DNA of 64,000 nucleotides from Paraphaeosphaeria minitans (lineage: Eukaryota; Ascomycota; Dothideomycetes; Pleosporales; Didymosphaeriaceae). Positions within the stretch are counted from its first letter, which is position 1, and each line of letters starts with the position of its first letter. This document shows positions 33,839 through 45,698 of the stretch, one piece after another. The notes beneath the pieces were generated by a model. That model searched no databases. It saw only the letters and a list, made by a program, of their open reading frames with translations, and was not told the origin of the DNA. A program made the translations under genes and the position numbers. The DNA is taken from the NCBI GenBank assembly GCA_015832175.1, contig WJXW01000009.1:1178001-1242000 (forward strand). Reading direction: 5' to 3'.

Positions 33839-35307
33839 ATGACTCAATCCAACGGCCAGACGGTCCCCGGACCCAAGCTCAGCGTGCGCCTCCCGTGTTG
33901 CCTCTCCCATTGATGGCCAGCGCGGTACTTACTATTGTCCAGGGCAACACCTTCCTCTTCACCTCCGAGTCGGTTGGTGAGGGTCACCCCGACAAGATTG
34001 CGTGAGTGCCGCCCTCCTCCCTCCTCCGTTTCCCCTCCTCTCCACACTTCCACTACCTTGCATCGCATGCAATCGGCTATCCACAGCCCGCCCACACCCC
34101 CGCACCTGGACACGGTTCCTTCACGCAATCTGTTCACGACTGGGCACCACTGACCCCCTCCACAGCGACCAGGTCTCGGATGCCATCCTCGATGCCTGCC
34201 TGCGCGAGGACCCGCTCTCCAAGGTCGCTTGCGAGACTGCCACCAAGACTGGTATGGTCATGGTCTTCGGTGAAATCACTACCAAGGCCCGCCTCGACTA
34301 CCAGAAGACCATCCGTGATGCCATCAAGGACATTGGCTACGATGACTCCAACAAGGGCTTTGACTACAAGACCTGCAACGTGCTCGTCGCCATCGAGCAG
34401 CAGTCGCCCGACATTGCCCAGGGTCTCCACTACGACGAGGCTCTCGAGAACCTCGGTGCCGGTGACCAGGGCATCATGTTCGGATACGCCACCGACGAGA
34501 CCCCCGAGCTCCTGCCTCTGACCCTCCTACTCTCCCACAAGCTCAACAGCGCCATGAAGGAGGCCCGTAACAGTGGCGAGCTCCCCTGGCTCCGACCCGA
34601 CACCAAGACCCAGGTCACCGTCGAGTACGCCCACGACAACGGTGCCGTCATCCCCCTCCGTGTCGACACCGTCGTCGTCTCTGCCCAGCACTCCGAGGAC
34701 ATCACCACCGAGGAGCTCCGCAAGGAGATTAAGGAGAAGATCATCAAAAGGGTCATCCCCGCCAAGTACCTTGATGACAGGACCGTCTACCACATCCAGC
34801 CCTCTGGGCTGTTCATCATCGGTGGACCCCAGGGTGATGCCGGTCTCACTGGCCGCAAGATCATCGTCGATACCTACGGTGGTTGGGGAGCCCACGGTGG
34901 TGGTGCTTTCTCCGGAAAGGACTACTCCAAGGTCGACCGTTCGGCTGCCTACCTTGGCCGCTGGATCGCCAAGTCTCTCGTCAACGCTGGCCTTGCCCGC
35001 CGTGTGCTTGTCCAGCTCTCGTACGCCATTGGTGTCGCTGAGCCCCTCTCCCTCTACGTCGACTCGTACGGCACCTCTGACAAGTCTTCCGAGGAGCTTG
35101 TTGAGATCATCAAGGCCAACTTCAACATGCGCCCCGGTGTCATTGTCAAGGAGCTGAACCTCACCAACCCTATCTACAACCAGACCGCCAAGAACGGTCA
35201 CTTCACCAACCAGGTACGATTTCTCCTCTCTCTCTCTTCACCCAGCATGATGATCTGACATGGCATAGGAATTCACCTGGGAGAAGCCCAAGACTCTCAA
35301 GTTCTAG
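33839..35307 (+). CDS. S-adenosylmethionine synthetase
   Basis: Four exons, 33839-33883, 33943-34001, 34166-35213 and 35269-35307, give 396 residues, the normal size. The enzyme makes S-adenosylmethionine from methionine and ATP and releases phosphate and diphosphate. Signature motifs are [20 protein letters not shown] (built across the second intron), the methionine/ATP motif [16 protein letters not shown] and the glycine-rich loop [19 protein letters not shown]. The last exon has just 13 codons and gives the conserved end [11 protein letters not shown]. Codon use is strongly C-ending (for example CTC, GTC, ATC, AAG), as expected for a highly expressed gene. The N-terminal 15-codon exon is weakly conserved in the family. 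Confidence 0.97.
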
Positions 35308-36382
35308 ATGTAATAATACTGTAATTGCATGCGTGCGTTGAATCAACTTCAGCCACGATGGTCACTTTTTACGACGACATGACATGCATATCTTTGGCGG
35401 TTAACATTCCGTCTTTCAACAAGTTCGGCGTCGGGAAGGGATACCCCTTATACCTCGAAATTTCCACATTTTCAGGCTTTTCCCGAGTCATCATAGACGC
35501 AACCCCTCTTTTAAAGGGCGTCGCAACACTTCCACAGCCCGGGGCCAGAAAGAAGGGCACAGCTTTTGGGATGTAGTGGTTGGATTGGAGATGAAAGCAG
35601 ACAAAACTGCTCTCCTTTGCTGAGGTGCGTCCTTGCTACGCAAGGCAATCTACTGTTACCTCGCAATGTGCCTATCTTGCTTCGAAACGTGTGTACACCA
35701 TGAATTGTGATTGTCCGCACTTGAAGAAGTGGGCGTGCTGCCCCACGACGAGGAAACACAGCAGACCCTGCGGAGACTACCGACAAGGTTACAAGGCCAG
35801 CACAGTCGGACAGAGGCATCGTCGGAGGTTTCTCTCGGGGGATTCTAATTACGGATCAGCTTAAGAGCCCGTCTGACAATGTTATTGGTGGGCGCAGGGG
35901 TCGCTTCTAACGTCTGCGCCTCAGGCCGATCACATGGCATGGCTAATCGTACGCAGCTCCGACTTGCAGTGAGAAACCGCACGGTTGACATCACGACGAG
36001 TGCCGGACACCCATGAGTGTTATTAACTATCAAATGTCAGGATGACCTGCTCCCTGAGAACAATGGATCGCGTTCCAAGGGTCGGCAGATGCATAGGGTC
36101 TAGCTGTGCCCCACCTTTGTCGTCATCATTGTTCATTGGTCAACATCGTCATAAGTAGGTAGCTAAAATAACGAGGCCGTCAGCAAGTCATGGGCATCGT
36201 GATGGCTCCTACGGAGCTTCTGCACGATAGACAATTCAAGTTCCACCTTGTCACAATCCTCCCGTCCGCAGCTCGCATGTTGTCTCTCGGCATTTTGAAT
36301 CCTACAGCAATACAAAGGACGCCACACCCCCGTCTCACCCCCTCCACGGCATAGACATTGGTCCTCTTTGGACTCTGCCAAC
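35308..36382. other. Intergenic region
   Basis: About 1.1 kb between SAM synthetase and the WW-domain gene. No open frame with a domain, no RNA gene and no clear repeat was seen. Confidence 0.55.
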
Positions 36383-37261
36383 ATGGCGACATCTTCGTCA
36401 CACCCAGCGGATGCTCCACCGTCTTACGAAGAGGCAGCGGGCAACGGCCCAGCACCAGAACGTGTCTCCACCGACGGCCCTACTACACGAACGGCGCGAA
36501 ATGGCATACCACCAGAGCACCGCCGCTCAATGGAAGACGAATATCGCGAACTTCCTCCCGGATGGGTTCGACAATTTGACCTCGGAGAACAGCATCAGTT
36601 CTTCGTTGACACAAACGCCAACCCTCCTCGAAGCATCTGGACCCATCCCTACGACGACACCGACTTCCTTGCCACTCTGAGCCCAGAAGAGCGCAGGAAG
36701 CACAGTCGCATACACCGCACCGTCACACTCGAGGACATCACGGCCGAAAGCAGCGACGACGAAGACCATCACCACACCGCGAAACTTCCCCCTCGCCCCA
36801 ACGATGCCACGTCTTCGTCCCAGCCCACCTCCGGCATACACAGATTCACGCGCAAAATGAAGGATAAGATCACCGACAGCACGCACGAGCAGCGCCAACG
36901 CCAGCGCATCCAGCGCGAAGAGGCAGAGCGCAAAGCGTACCAGGCGCACATGCAAGCCCGGCACGCCATGGCACGCGCCATGCAGACCGGCCAGCCGCAA
37001 TTCCTTTGCAAGGACCAGCACGGGCGCGACGTGTACATTGAGCCGCCAGGCTCTGGTGCGCGAGGGTATGGAGGCTACGGACAGCAAGGCTACGGGTATA
37101 ATCCCTACTCTCAAGGGCCTTATGGAAATCCTAATGTCAGATTTGTCCGGCCGAGTGGACCTTATGGGAGGCCTTATGGGTTTGGGTACGGTGGAGGGAT
37201 TGGGGCGCCTGTTGCAGCGGGACTTTTGGGTGGTGCGTTGCTGGGCGGTGTGATGTTCTGA
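36383..37261 (+). CDS. WW-domain protein with glycine/tyrosine-rich C-terminus
   Basis: Single exon, 292 residues, from the first ATG of the frame. Near the N-terminus there is a PPSY motif (a PPxY ligand for WW domains). At about residues 50-80 lies one WW domain, LPPGWVRQFDLGEQHQFFVD, ending with a second tryptophan in SIWTHP. The middle is charged and rich in Glu, Arg and His (probably helical), and the C-terminus is a Gly/Tyr-rich tail (GYGGYGQQGYGYNPYSQGPYG) ending in a glycine-rich hydrophobic stretch (GAPVAAGLLGGALLGGVMF). The latter could associate with membranes. Having both a WW domain and a PPxY motif suggests self-association or binding to HECT-ligase-type partners. I do not recognise a characterised orthologue. 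Confidence 0.85.
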   Translation: MATSSSHPADAPPSYEEAAGNGPAPERVSTDGPTTRTARNGIPPEHRRSMEDEYRELPPGWVRQFDLGEQHQFFVDTNANPPRSIWTHPYDDTDFLATLSPEERRKHSRIHRTVTLEDITAESSDDEDHHHTAKLPPRPNDATSSSQPTSGIHRFTRKMKDKITDSTHEQRQRQRIQREEAERKAYQAHMQARHAMARAMQTGQPQFLCKDQHGRDVYIEPPGSGARGYGGYGQQGYGYNPYSQGPYGNPNVRFVRPSGPYGRPYGFGYGGGIGAPVAAGLLGGALLGGVMF

Positions 37262-37802
37262 GCGTCGACGGTGAGATGGATGTACTGAGGGCTCTGCGAG
37301 CTAGATGGGGTATGATGAACAGGAATCCCTTGTCGTTTTAAGGGTTGAGCATGGTCGGTCCATTACTTCTTGTATATGCTTATGCGTTCTCGTTCGAGAC
37401 TTTGTGCACCGAGTGTTCTGCGTTCTAGCTCTAGTGGCATTATTTACAAGTGCCGACCTGATGGTATAACAGTGTGCTAAGAGAGTGAAATGGGGCTGTG
37501 CAAGCTTGTGCGAGGAACGGGCACGAGACCAGAGTTCGCGCCGCACAGTCAATACTACCACGCCATTCCGCTAACTCTACCTACCCAAAATGCGCTGGAA
37601 GTAATTGCACTTGTGAGAAGCGAGATGTTGTCAGGATCAATTAAGCAAAAGAGATGTTCATGCGGACATACTTGTTGTTCCAGATTGTAGAGGATTCGGC
37701 GAGGACGATGTCCGCCGCCTACCTCCGCAACCCTACCCAGGACCTAAAAATATCACCATTGTCACCACCAGACGTGACATCCAGGGCAAAAATAGATTTG
37801 AT
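37262..37802. other. Intergenic region upstream of the tRNA gene
   Basis: About 540 nt with no supported gene. It contains the 3' region of the WW-domain gene and the downstream flank of the minus-strand tRNA. Confidence 0.55.
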
Positions 37803-37887
37803 GGTCACTACGAGGGTCGAACTCGCGACCTTGGCGTTAACAAGATAGATATTAGCACCACGCTCTAACCAACTGAGCTAAGCGACC
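37803..37887 (-). tRNA. tRNA-Ile(AAU) with a 12-nt intron
   Basis: The minus strand folds as a full tRNA. The acceptor stem GGTCGCT pairs with AGTGACC (one G-U), the D-arm A box is TTAGCTCAGTTGGTTAGAG, the anticodon stem/loop carries AAT, and the B box is GAGTTCGACCC. Twelve extra nucleotides (TCTATCTTGTTA) follow the base 3' of the anticodon, the standard position of nuclear tRNA introns. Length 85 nt including the intron; CCA is not encoded. Confidence 0.95.
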
Positions 37888-39552
37888 GGTGTTATTCAAC
37901 TGATGCTGAGAGATCTAAGAAACGGATACATACGCCAAAATTTGTGGCTACAGAACCTCACCATATCGTCATGAACTGGATTAACTAAGACCAATGGACA
38001 AGCATTTAGGCATCTCGAAAAGCTTAGGTTGAAATATGACTTGGTGGGGTGCTGAGGGGCCCCGTTCCGGCAAGCGAAGGATGGCGGATGCACTAATGCA
38101 GGACTTTAGGACGCAGACCGAGGTTACGACCGATGTACCGCGTGAGAGAACTTCTGGGTGCGCTTATGCTTCGTTTCTTATTGACACCGGGCTAGCGTAG
38201 GTATGGAAACAGTCGTCGAAGTGTTGGAAGCAAAGAACTTGCAATTAGAAAATGACTTCGTTCGCAAAAGCTCCTCTGTCGTTCCCCATGCCGAATTGGT
38301 GCGGAGGACGACTGGAGACCAACCAATGTCTACTGCGTACACTGTCAAAATGAAGCTCATTGTATTTGTTGGACGCCTGCATAAGCGGATTGGGCCTGAT
38401 AAAAAATTGGACTACCTCTACAAGGGCTTTGCACCCGCCACAAGACTTCTAGATCGGAAGAGACTCTATACGCAAGGACCTGCATCAAGAATGAAAGGAG
38501 GTACCTAGAGTGTGATCACGCCCAATCACCGTGATCTACCCGCGCGGCCAGGTAATCTGATTTGCTCCTTACGAGGTGGGGAGTTCCGATCATGCAGAAG
38601 CACCGTTCGTCAATTAGTCTACATTGACATGCAGGGGTCGGCTGGCTCGAGTTCACACGAGAGACCGCGCGAACCAGTTGACATCTGAAGAGCTTTCATA
38701 CACAAATGCTGAAGAACACTTGAGAAAGAGGATAGTAGATGGTACGAAAGATAAGGTCGTGGAGAAGGCCGGTGACCAAATAGTAATGGTTTCAGCTGCA
38801 CGCCAGGTTGAAGCAGCTGCGGTGGGATGATGTCAGAGCTGGCCGCTTCCTTGACAGCTTCGAAGCCCACACGATGCCATCACCATGCCTCACAACGGCC
38901 CCGTGTAGGTATGGAACCATCCCGTAACTGGGATAATTTCTCGAGAGCATGGCCAACTCTTGTTGAAGCCCTGCGATGGCTGCGGGATGATGTGATAGTG
39001 GTGAATAGAACGCCCGGTGTAACAGTGGAGGTGTGAGCCAACGTCTGGCGTGGACCACCACACCGCTCCATCGAGCCGCCTACAGCAAGCTACATCTGCG
39101 AGCTGTCCATTACCATAGACAAAGTTACCAATTGCGTTGCTCACAGTGCTCTCCTAAAAGAACGTTGTGGGGATCCGAGCGTCGAGCTGGCGCTAGAACC
39201 AGCCTCCCCGTAATGCTCACACCGTCTCGCCAACGGACTGGACCGCTTCACAGCCACCTATCCGGTCACAAGCATGCAGTCGTTTACCAAGAAAGCTGTG
39301 AGGGGTCTGCCTGCCTTCCAGCAAGACTTCACCGATGTCATGGACTCGAGTGGGCTTCCCGTGCTCGCGGTGGCGGGATGTCGCTGCATCAGCACCCGCC
39401 TCTCTATTTAAATCTTGTGAGACCTCAGGCGTCTCTGCTCACGACTTTGCTTAGCAGACTTCGGTTCCATCTAACGATGCGATATCTAGTAGCGTAGGAT
39501 GCGCGCATATTCGGAAGTCTAATCACGGTTGCGCAAAAGATTCTTCGTCGAA
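37888..39552. other. Intergenic region without a supported gene
   Basis: About 1.7 kb. A frame at 38203-38508 (plus, ATG start, 101 codons) has fairly balanced composition but no recognisable domain. The phrase GTAGGTATGGAA occurs twice (about 38198 and 38905). No RNA gene beyond the neighbouring tRNA was seen. Confidence 0.5.
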
Positions 39553-40134
39553 ATGGAGATTGCAGAGAGGCTCACGAACAGCCCGACACCACCGCTGCCG
39601 GTTCGCAACCCAAATCATCGATACGCACAACCAAAACCCGCTTTTGCCCTTCCAAACAGCTCAGCCAGGCTCGTCCCAAAACCGCTTTCCAGCAAAAGAA
39701 GTGCGCTTCCGCTTTTGCAAATACACATCGAAGTACAGCAAATCCCGGACTGGTCTTCACGCTCTTCTTCACAATCATCGGGTCCGCCGTCACCGACAAG
39801 CTCGTTCAGGTCCTTCGCATCGTACGCGTCGTCGGTAACCACAGTATCCGGACCCGGCTCGCTCCGCGAAAGGCCACCATCACAGGAGTACGCGTTCCCA
39901 CCACCGGATGTTTGCAACTGGGGCAACGAGTGGGAACCGTCCCACGCCCCAACGCAACCTCGTCTGCGACGGACAAAGACGCCTAAGAAGGAGACGCTGA
40001 GGGATCTGCGCGCAAAAGGAAGCGACGTTTGTTTGCAGAGGGTATACGAGCAGCAGCTTGAGCTTTACCTGAACGGTGCCCTGTTTCCACGGGCGAAGTG
40101 GAAGGATGGTCTCGGGTGTGTCGAGGAAGAGTAA
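39553..40134 (+). CDS. Small hypothetical protein, Ser/Pro-rich
   Basis: One exon, 193 residues from the first ATG. The N-terminal two thirds are rich in Ser and Pro (SSRSSSQSSGPPSPTSSF) and likely disordered. The C-terminal third has mixed charged sequence with a helix-like part (KKETLRDLRAKGSDVCLQRVYEQQLELYLNG), which has the look of a conserved motif. I do not recognise the family and see no signal peptide or membrane segment. The frame is longer and less biased than others nearby, which supports it as a real gene. Confidence 0.6.
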   Translation: MEIAERLTNSPTPPLPVRNPNHRYAQPKPAFALPNSSARLVPKPLSSKRSALPLLQIHIEVQQIPDWSSRSSSQSSGPPSPTSSFRSFASYASSVTTVSGPGSLRERPPSQEYAFPPPDVCNWGNEWEPSHAPTQPRLRRTKTPKKETLRDLRAKGSDVCLQRVYEQQLELYLNGALFPRAKWKDGLGCVEEE

Positions 40135-41121
40135 CGACGCTGAATTCGTGACGAGTAATGTTGTGCAGATGGTGAGTGGAAGGGTTCGTCCCTCAGCTGC
40201 GAGCCACAATGCTGATGAGTGCAGTGCATATGACTTTGAGGGGCGTTTGCGAAAAGGGGCATTTTATTGATACCAGGACAATTTTAAGGGGATTTGGGTG
40301 GCTGTATTTCGGGATGGGAGGAGCTGGCATGGGACAGCCTGATTGTTACTAATAAGCCGGAAGATCCGCCAATGTACATGTACATACTTATGTAGTCTCT
40401 TAATGTGCTAATATTTTGTATGACACTGCTGAGGCTTGCCCACCGCCTGCTATCACACCCCTCTCCAATTGCTGTTTCATGTTTTTGGTAAGGTCACCTT
40501 CGTCGGTCATTTGATCTTATCTTGAACAAAACCAGCAGTTAGATTTCGAAGAAAGGCAAGATGCATCACCTTGAAACACTATGTCAACTTCAACCCAAAG
40601 GCACCTACAAGAGACCCAAGATGAAGGCAATTTCGCGCGCAACAGCATCGGGCCGTTGCCACCTAGACGGCGATATTATCATCAACCTGGCGTGACCCAT
40701 TCTCGGCTCTCTCACCTTTCAGCCTTTCACTCACACATCTTCACGTTATAACATGACCAAGCAAATTCTTCAGCTCACACATCCTCACTCGGATTTCCGC
40801 ACAAGAACATGCTTCTTCTCTACAACGTCCAGAAACATCATCTCCCACCTTGAACGCGTCAATCTAGGAAGGACCCTTCCCACTGCGACTCCAACATATC
40901 TCGGAGAATGTAGTTGACGCCGACGACAGGGTGGATGCGAGGGAGGTGATGAGACGCTGTGTGAATAGTGTATGAGGCCGAAGCATTTCTCAAACCCGGG
41001 AAGCCGATCGTGTACCTACCTAGGTACACATATCCGAGTCGGTCGGTTCGTTGAGACTGCTCGCGAGCCCATGTTTTGCGCATCGACATCTACACTTTTT
41101 TTTTGTTCTTCACTCGAGGGA

Positions 41122-41223
41122 TTCTTTCTTTTCTTTCTTTCTTTTCTTTCTTTCTTTTCTTTCTTTCTTTTCTTTCTTTCTTTTCTTTCTTTCTTTTCTT
41201 TCTTTCTTTTCTTTCTTTCTTTT
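41122..41223 (+). repeat. Pyrimidine tandem repeat, 13-nt unit CTTTCTTTCTTTT
   Basis: About seven to eight near-perfect copies of a 13-nt unit made from three CTTT-like steps. It is a pure C/T strand, so triplex or slipped structure is possible. It is followed at once by an AC dinucleotide tract. Confidence 0.95.
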
Positions 41224-41228
41224 AAAAG

Positions 41229-41249
41229 ACACACACACACACACACACA
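41229..41249 (+). repeat. (AC)n microsatellite
   Basis: A perfect run of about ten AC units, five bases after the pyrimidine repeat. Confidence 0.95.
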
Positions 41250-41462
41250 ATGGGTGACAGATATAAAGCGAATGCATCCAAGGTCGTCATTGACCTTGCA
41301 GTCTCTTCATCATTCCTACCGAGCGACCATTCCACGGCGCGCGAAACCACATCGCACATGGCAGGGATTAGGTCACCAGACGCTTCCCATCAGAAAAATT
41401 GAACGCTCTAATTTGAGCATTGCACCGCAATGTAGCCATGACGATGTGAAAAAGATTGTGAT

Positions 41463-41562
<100 letters not shown>

Positions 41563-41811
41563 GTATAACAAATCGCAACACTCGCGCTCACACGGAGTAG
41601 AAAAAGATCATAAGTATACGTGGAAGCGACATAAAAGAACAGTGCCAATTTTAAGCCTATTCCAAAGATGCCATGCGTAAAGACCAAGTAAAAAGGACCG
41701 AACAACCCAACAGCAAGTCCCCAGCTCGTAAAAAAAACCCAGCTCAACGCCAAATTGGTATACGATGGAAAATACAACAGGAAGAAGTCATAAGTGTCAA
41801 CGAATGCCCAC

Positions 41812-44082
41812 TTATAGCATCATAGCATGCAAGTCGAACACATCGTTCCTCCAGCCGCCCTCATCCCACTCCTCGATCCTCTCGTTCGCCTGACTGCCTT
41901 CCTCCTCCCACAGCTTGACCACGCTTCCAGGCGCATATTGGCCAGCGAAAACACCCTTCCCAGGCGCAGCAACGCCCAACCTGGCGTATAGATCGGGGTC
42001 ATCCTCGGGCGTCAACCTAGTCAGCACAGCCTTGAAGAACGTGCGCAGGTCATCCGGGTCGGAGATGCGCGTCGCCCTCAGGCGCTCGCGGGCGAAGAGG
42101 AGCTCGCGGTTGGCGGCGTGAATGGCATTTGAGATGGCGGTGGCGAGCTGTTTCTCCATAACCTTGCGGATGATGGGACGTAGCAGCGGCCTGAGGAGCC
42201 AGCCGAAGAGGCTGAACCTAGACTTACGCAGCGCGTAGGTGAGCTTGTGGATGTGCACACGAACGGCGTTGAGCGTGAGCATCTGTTCCTGGCGGTCCTT
42301 GGCAATCTCCACGTCGAGATGGATGTCGATGCCGCGCTCGTCGAGCTCAAAGGAGGCGATGCCCTCGTCTGCGAGGCGGAGGAGACCTTTGTGCGCGCGC
42401 ATGAGGAAGCCAATCTCTTCGGCGCGAAGGGACAAGCCGTCGATTTTGATGGTGAGCTTGGAGTCTACCTTGGAGGCGGTGCGAAATTTGGCTTTCCAGA
42501 TCTCGAAGTCGTTGCGAGTTTCTACGCGGAGGCGGAAGGGGAGGAAGGAGGTGTTGTTGATGGTTTTTCCGGGCTCGATGATGAGGTTTTCGAGGAGGAG
42601 ATCGATTTCTGGAGTGGATATTTCGAGACGAGGAATGGGAATATACTGGATAGCTTGGATGAAGAGAGGAATGAAGACATTGATCACGTCCTGGATCAGC
42701 TCACCGTTTGTGTACTGATATTTTGGTGACAGGATGTAGAAGAGCTGCGTCGTCGTCTTGATGAGCTTCGCAATATCCTGGTCTTGCGTCACTGAGTTGA
42801 ACGTGATCTGTGCCTGCTCGAAGAATGAATCGATATCCTTGCGCAGGGAGGATTCTGTCCCGACGTCCTTGGACTTCTTCCTAAGCTCTTGGAACTTTCC
42901 TTCCGCATTCTCAAAAAAGTCGGGATCGGTAAGTAGTTTCTGCAGCGAGTTTCCAACGTCAGTGAGCAGATCCTCGAACTCCGGATCCTTTTGAGAATGC
43001 TCCAAGACTTCGTGAAAGCTGTCTTCGAGCTTCTTCCATTCCTGCTTTTCTCCGAAAGAGCTGATGAAGGTCCAGAAGTTCTTCACAGCCCTATCTGTAG
43101 CAGCATTCGTGCTAACATCCTTTTGAGTGGCATCTACAGCATCTTCAGCCATACGAGAATAAGCCAAAGCATATCTTTGGAGTAAAAGTGCTAAGGTGGA
43201 TACCGAATCGGAGTAGTTGCGCTTCTGGCGCAGGTCCGTCACAGTCTTCTTCAGCCGGTAGAGAAGTGAGTCTCCCTCGTCGCCCTGGAGCTTTCCTACC
43301 AAGCTGTCCTGTGCCTTCTTACCAACCTTGGCCGTGCCCTCGGCCACAACTTGGGCAACTTCTACCAGGTCCGAATTGAGCTCTTCGGTCGTGGGTGCCT
43401 CGCCTGCATCAGCACCTGGCTCCTTGAGCGCCTTTTGGTCAGCCTGGGAGGGCTCTATCTTCTTGCCTGCCTTCTTGGACACGTTTGACAAACTGAAAGC
43501 AGTATCTCTGAACACCTCACGACCAAGCGTATTGAGGTCCGCGAGGAAGATGCGGAAATCGGTATTGGTCAGCAGGAGCGACCCAACTGTTTGTAGACTA
43601 CTGTAGGCTAGGAGGTGTCAGAGCAGGAGTAGCGATATGGTGGACAGGAACGACCCACCTGCGGAGATGTCTGCCTTGGCTCTAGATCTGACGGCCCGAT
43701 GGGTAAGATCGTCGACATCGACGGAGACGCTCGATTTGGACAAGTACCAGAGGAAGTCCTGTATCTGGTCGCTTCCATTCTTGTTGAGGAGCAATTCGAT
43801 GAACTCGTGCAGCCATCTCTTGCTGGACTTGACAAGCAGTTGTCCGGAATCACTGAGCTCTGGGTTGTCCGGGTTGAGCACGTCGGCGGCCAGTAGGCTC
43901 CGCAGGTTGATGATGACCTGTTCGTTGGAGGGCATGTATCCCTTGCCCAGGGCTCGGATCATTTGGTAAGAATGCAGCTTCTGGTGCACCTCGCGCTGCA
44001 TGACGGTGTCATCGCGGTACTGAGGCAGCAGCGGGCGCTGGTCGTCGGCTCGCGACTTGCGGAATCCGAAGCAGGACGACAT
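41812..44082 (-). CDS. HAM1-like protein (fungal HAM1 N- and C-terminal domains)
   Basis: Two exons, 44082-43659 and 43607-41812, split by a 51-nt intron, give 739 residues. The start (MSSCFGFRKSRADDQRPLLP) and segments such as YMPSNEQVIINLRSLLAADV match the fungal HAM1-like N-terminal family. The C-terminal half (FRLRVETRNDFEIWKAKFRT then KIDGLSLRAEEIGFLMRAH) matches the family once named DUF4449, now HAM1-like C-terminal. The beta-rich C-terminal half suggests a lipid-binding fold, but that is inference. Members are needed for hyphal fusion in Neurospora if the name is taken at face value. The N-terminal Cys near the start (SSCFGF) could be lipidated. The middle is helical and charged. Family assignment is from memory of these domains. 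Confidence 0.85.
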
Positions 44083-44477
44083 GGCAGGCTACCGTCTTTC
44101 GGAGAAACGATTGGAATGTCGTTAGATGCAGTTCATGACCTGGCGCGCGATTTGCTTGCGCGTGGTACGAGAGGCGAGATATGAGACATGAGCTCTGAGC
44201 TATGAGCTATGAGCTATGGAGGTGCTCATAGTGACGCGTAGCAACCGACGTCATTGGCAGCCATCAGCCACAGCACACGGCCAAGTCATGCCACGCGAAC
44301 CTCAGGGCAAAGCCACAACACCAAGAAAACATGCAGGTAAGTAATATCAACAAACCCACGACAGCTGCTTGGCAACATTTCTGAGTGGCACAGGAAGGCT
44401 TGAAAGCACCACGTCCAGCACCGTCAGTCCGCACTGCGAATGTCGGGCGGACCGCGCCGTATCTTTCCCATCATGTG

Positions 44478-44717
44478 CACGAGGCAAGACTGTCGCGTCG
44501 TGTTGTTCACACTATCCCGCAGGAAGCAAGACTGTCGCGTCGTGTTGTTCACATTATCCCGCAGGAAGCAAGACTGTCGCGTCGTGTTGTTCACATTATC
44601 CCGCAGGAAGCAAGACTGTCGCGTCGTATCGTTCCCACCATCCCGCAGGAAACAAGACTGCCGCGCCGTATCGTTCACATGATCCCGCACGAGGCAAGAC
44701 TTGTCGCGTCGTATCCC
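44478..44717 (+). repeat. 42-nt minisatellite, about six copies
   Basis: Copies start at 44478, 44520, 44562, 44604, 44646 and 44688, the last one partial. The core is AAGACTGTCGCGTCGT. Copies two and three are almost identical and the outer ones diverge, a pattern of recent internal duplication. Because 42 is a multiple of three, frames stay open across it (14-residue period, EARLSRRVVHIIPQ) on the plus strand and also on the minus strand. Confidence 0.97.
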
Positions 44718-45698
44718 AATAGACTGCAGAAGACGTTCTGCACATGTGCGGGTCCGAGTCAAGCTTTCCCCGCACCCGGCGCTCTGGAACTCGACAGAGG
44801 CTCACTGTGCTTGGCTCGGTCGGCTGTATCTACTGTGTACTGTGTGCACTGTAGTCTACATGGTAGCTGCAGCGATTTTCAACAATCAAGAACGGCTGCC
44901 CTTGCACTGTTGCATTGATCAACACTGTGTCTCGGGCAGCCAGAAGTCGACGGCAGAATGGCGCAGCGGGTGATGACGGGAGCTGTCCAGGAGCGCAGGG
45001 GCTACTCCGGGCTGGGGGCATGGTGCCTTGCGATATTTGGGAGGCATGGACGAGAATTGTCGGTGTGGCGGATTACCAAGCTGGCGCGTCTGGAGGCGCC
45101 ATGTGGTCCTCATTCCTTTTGATCTTGGGTGATTGCGCCGAAAGCCAAATCCGAGACCGCTGCGTGCCTACCTAGTAGACTATCCATCTACTTAGCACCC
45201 TGAAACCGTCCGAGACCGCTGTGTATCTGGCACTGGGCTGGTGAGTGCGCCTGCCGTTGTGTCATTTGTCTTTGCGGCAAATCACTGCGTATAATGAAGT
45301 CTACTTGTGCAAATGATGGCGCTCATGAAAGTCTGAAACGGACAGCAAAGCGGAAGTTCCTTGGGTATTGACGGCGAGGCCGGAAAGCACTGGCACTGGC
45401 ACTGGCACTGCCGCGGGAGGGTAGGGATGGACCAGACTACCGCACATCCCGCGGCAGCATGCATCGCCATTCTCGCGACACGCACTGCCGTTGCACAGTT
45501 CACAGGAACGCGGCCGTCAGCTGATGAGTGTCGACTTTTTGTGACGCATCACGCATCACGCATCGCCAGCTCGTGAGGTGAGTCTTGGGTCGTCGAGGAG
45601 CGAGGGGTTCCGGATGCAACAGCACCATGGCGCACCACCGCGCACCGTGGACGACGCTGGAGTCGCAGCTCACTGTCCACGCCAATTCCCCACACCGT

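Noticed and set aside
38203..38508. 101-codon ATG frame downstream of the tRNA gene
   Set aside because: The composition is protein-like but I see no family, no exon partners and no promoter. Too weak to list as a gene.
44385..44918. Open frame through the 42-nt repeats as a repeat-protein gene
   Set aside because: No ATG start with suitable context or promoter signal was seen, and open frames occur on both strands, as expected from repeat length alone. Kept as a finding, not as a CDS.
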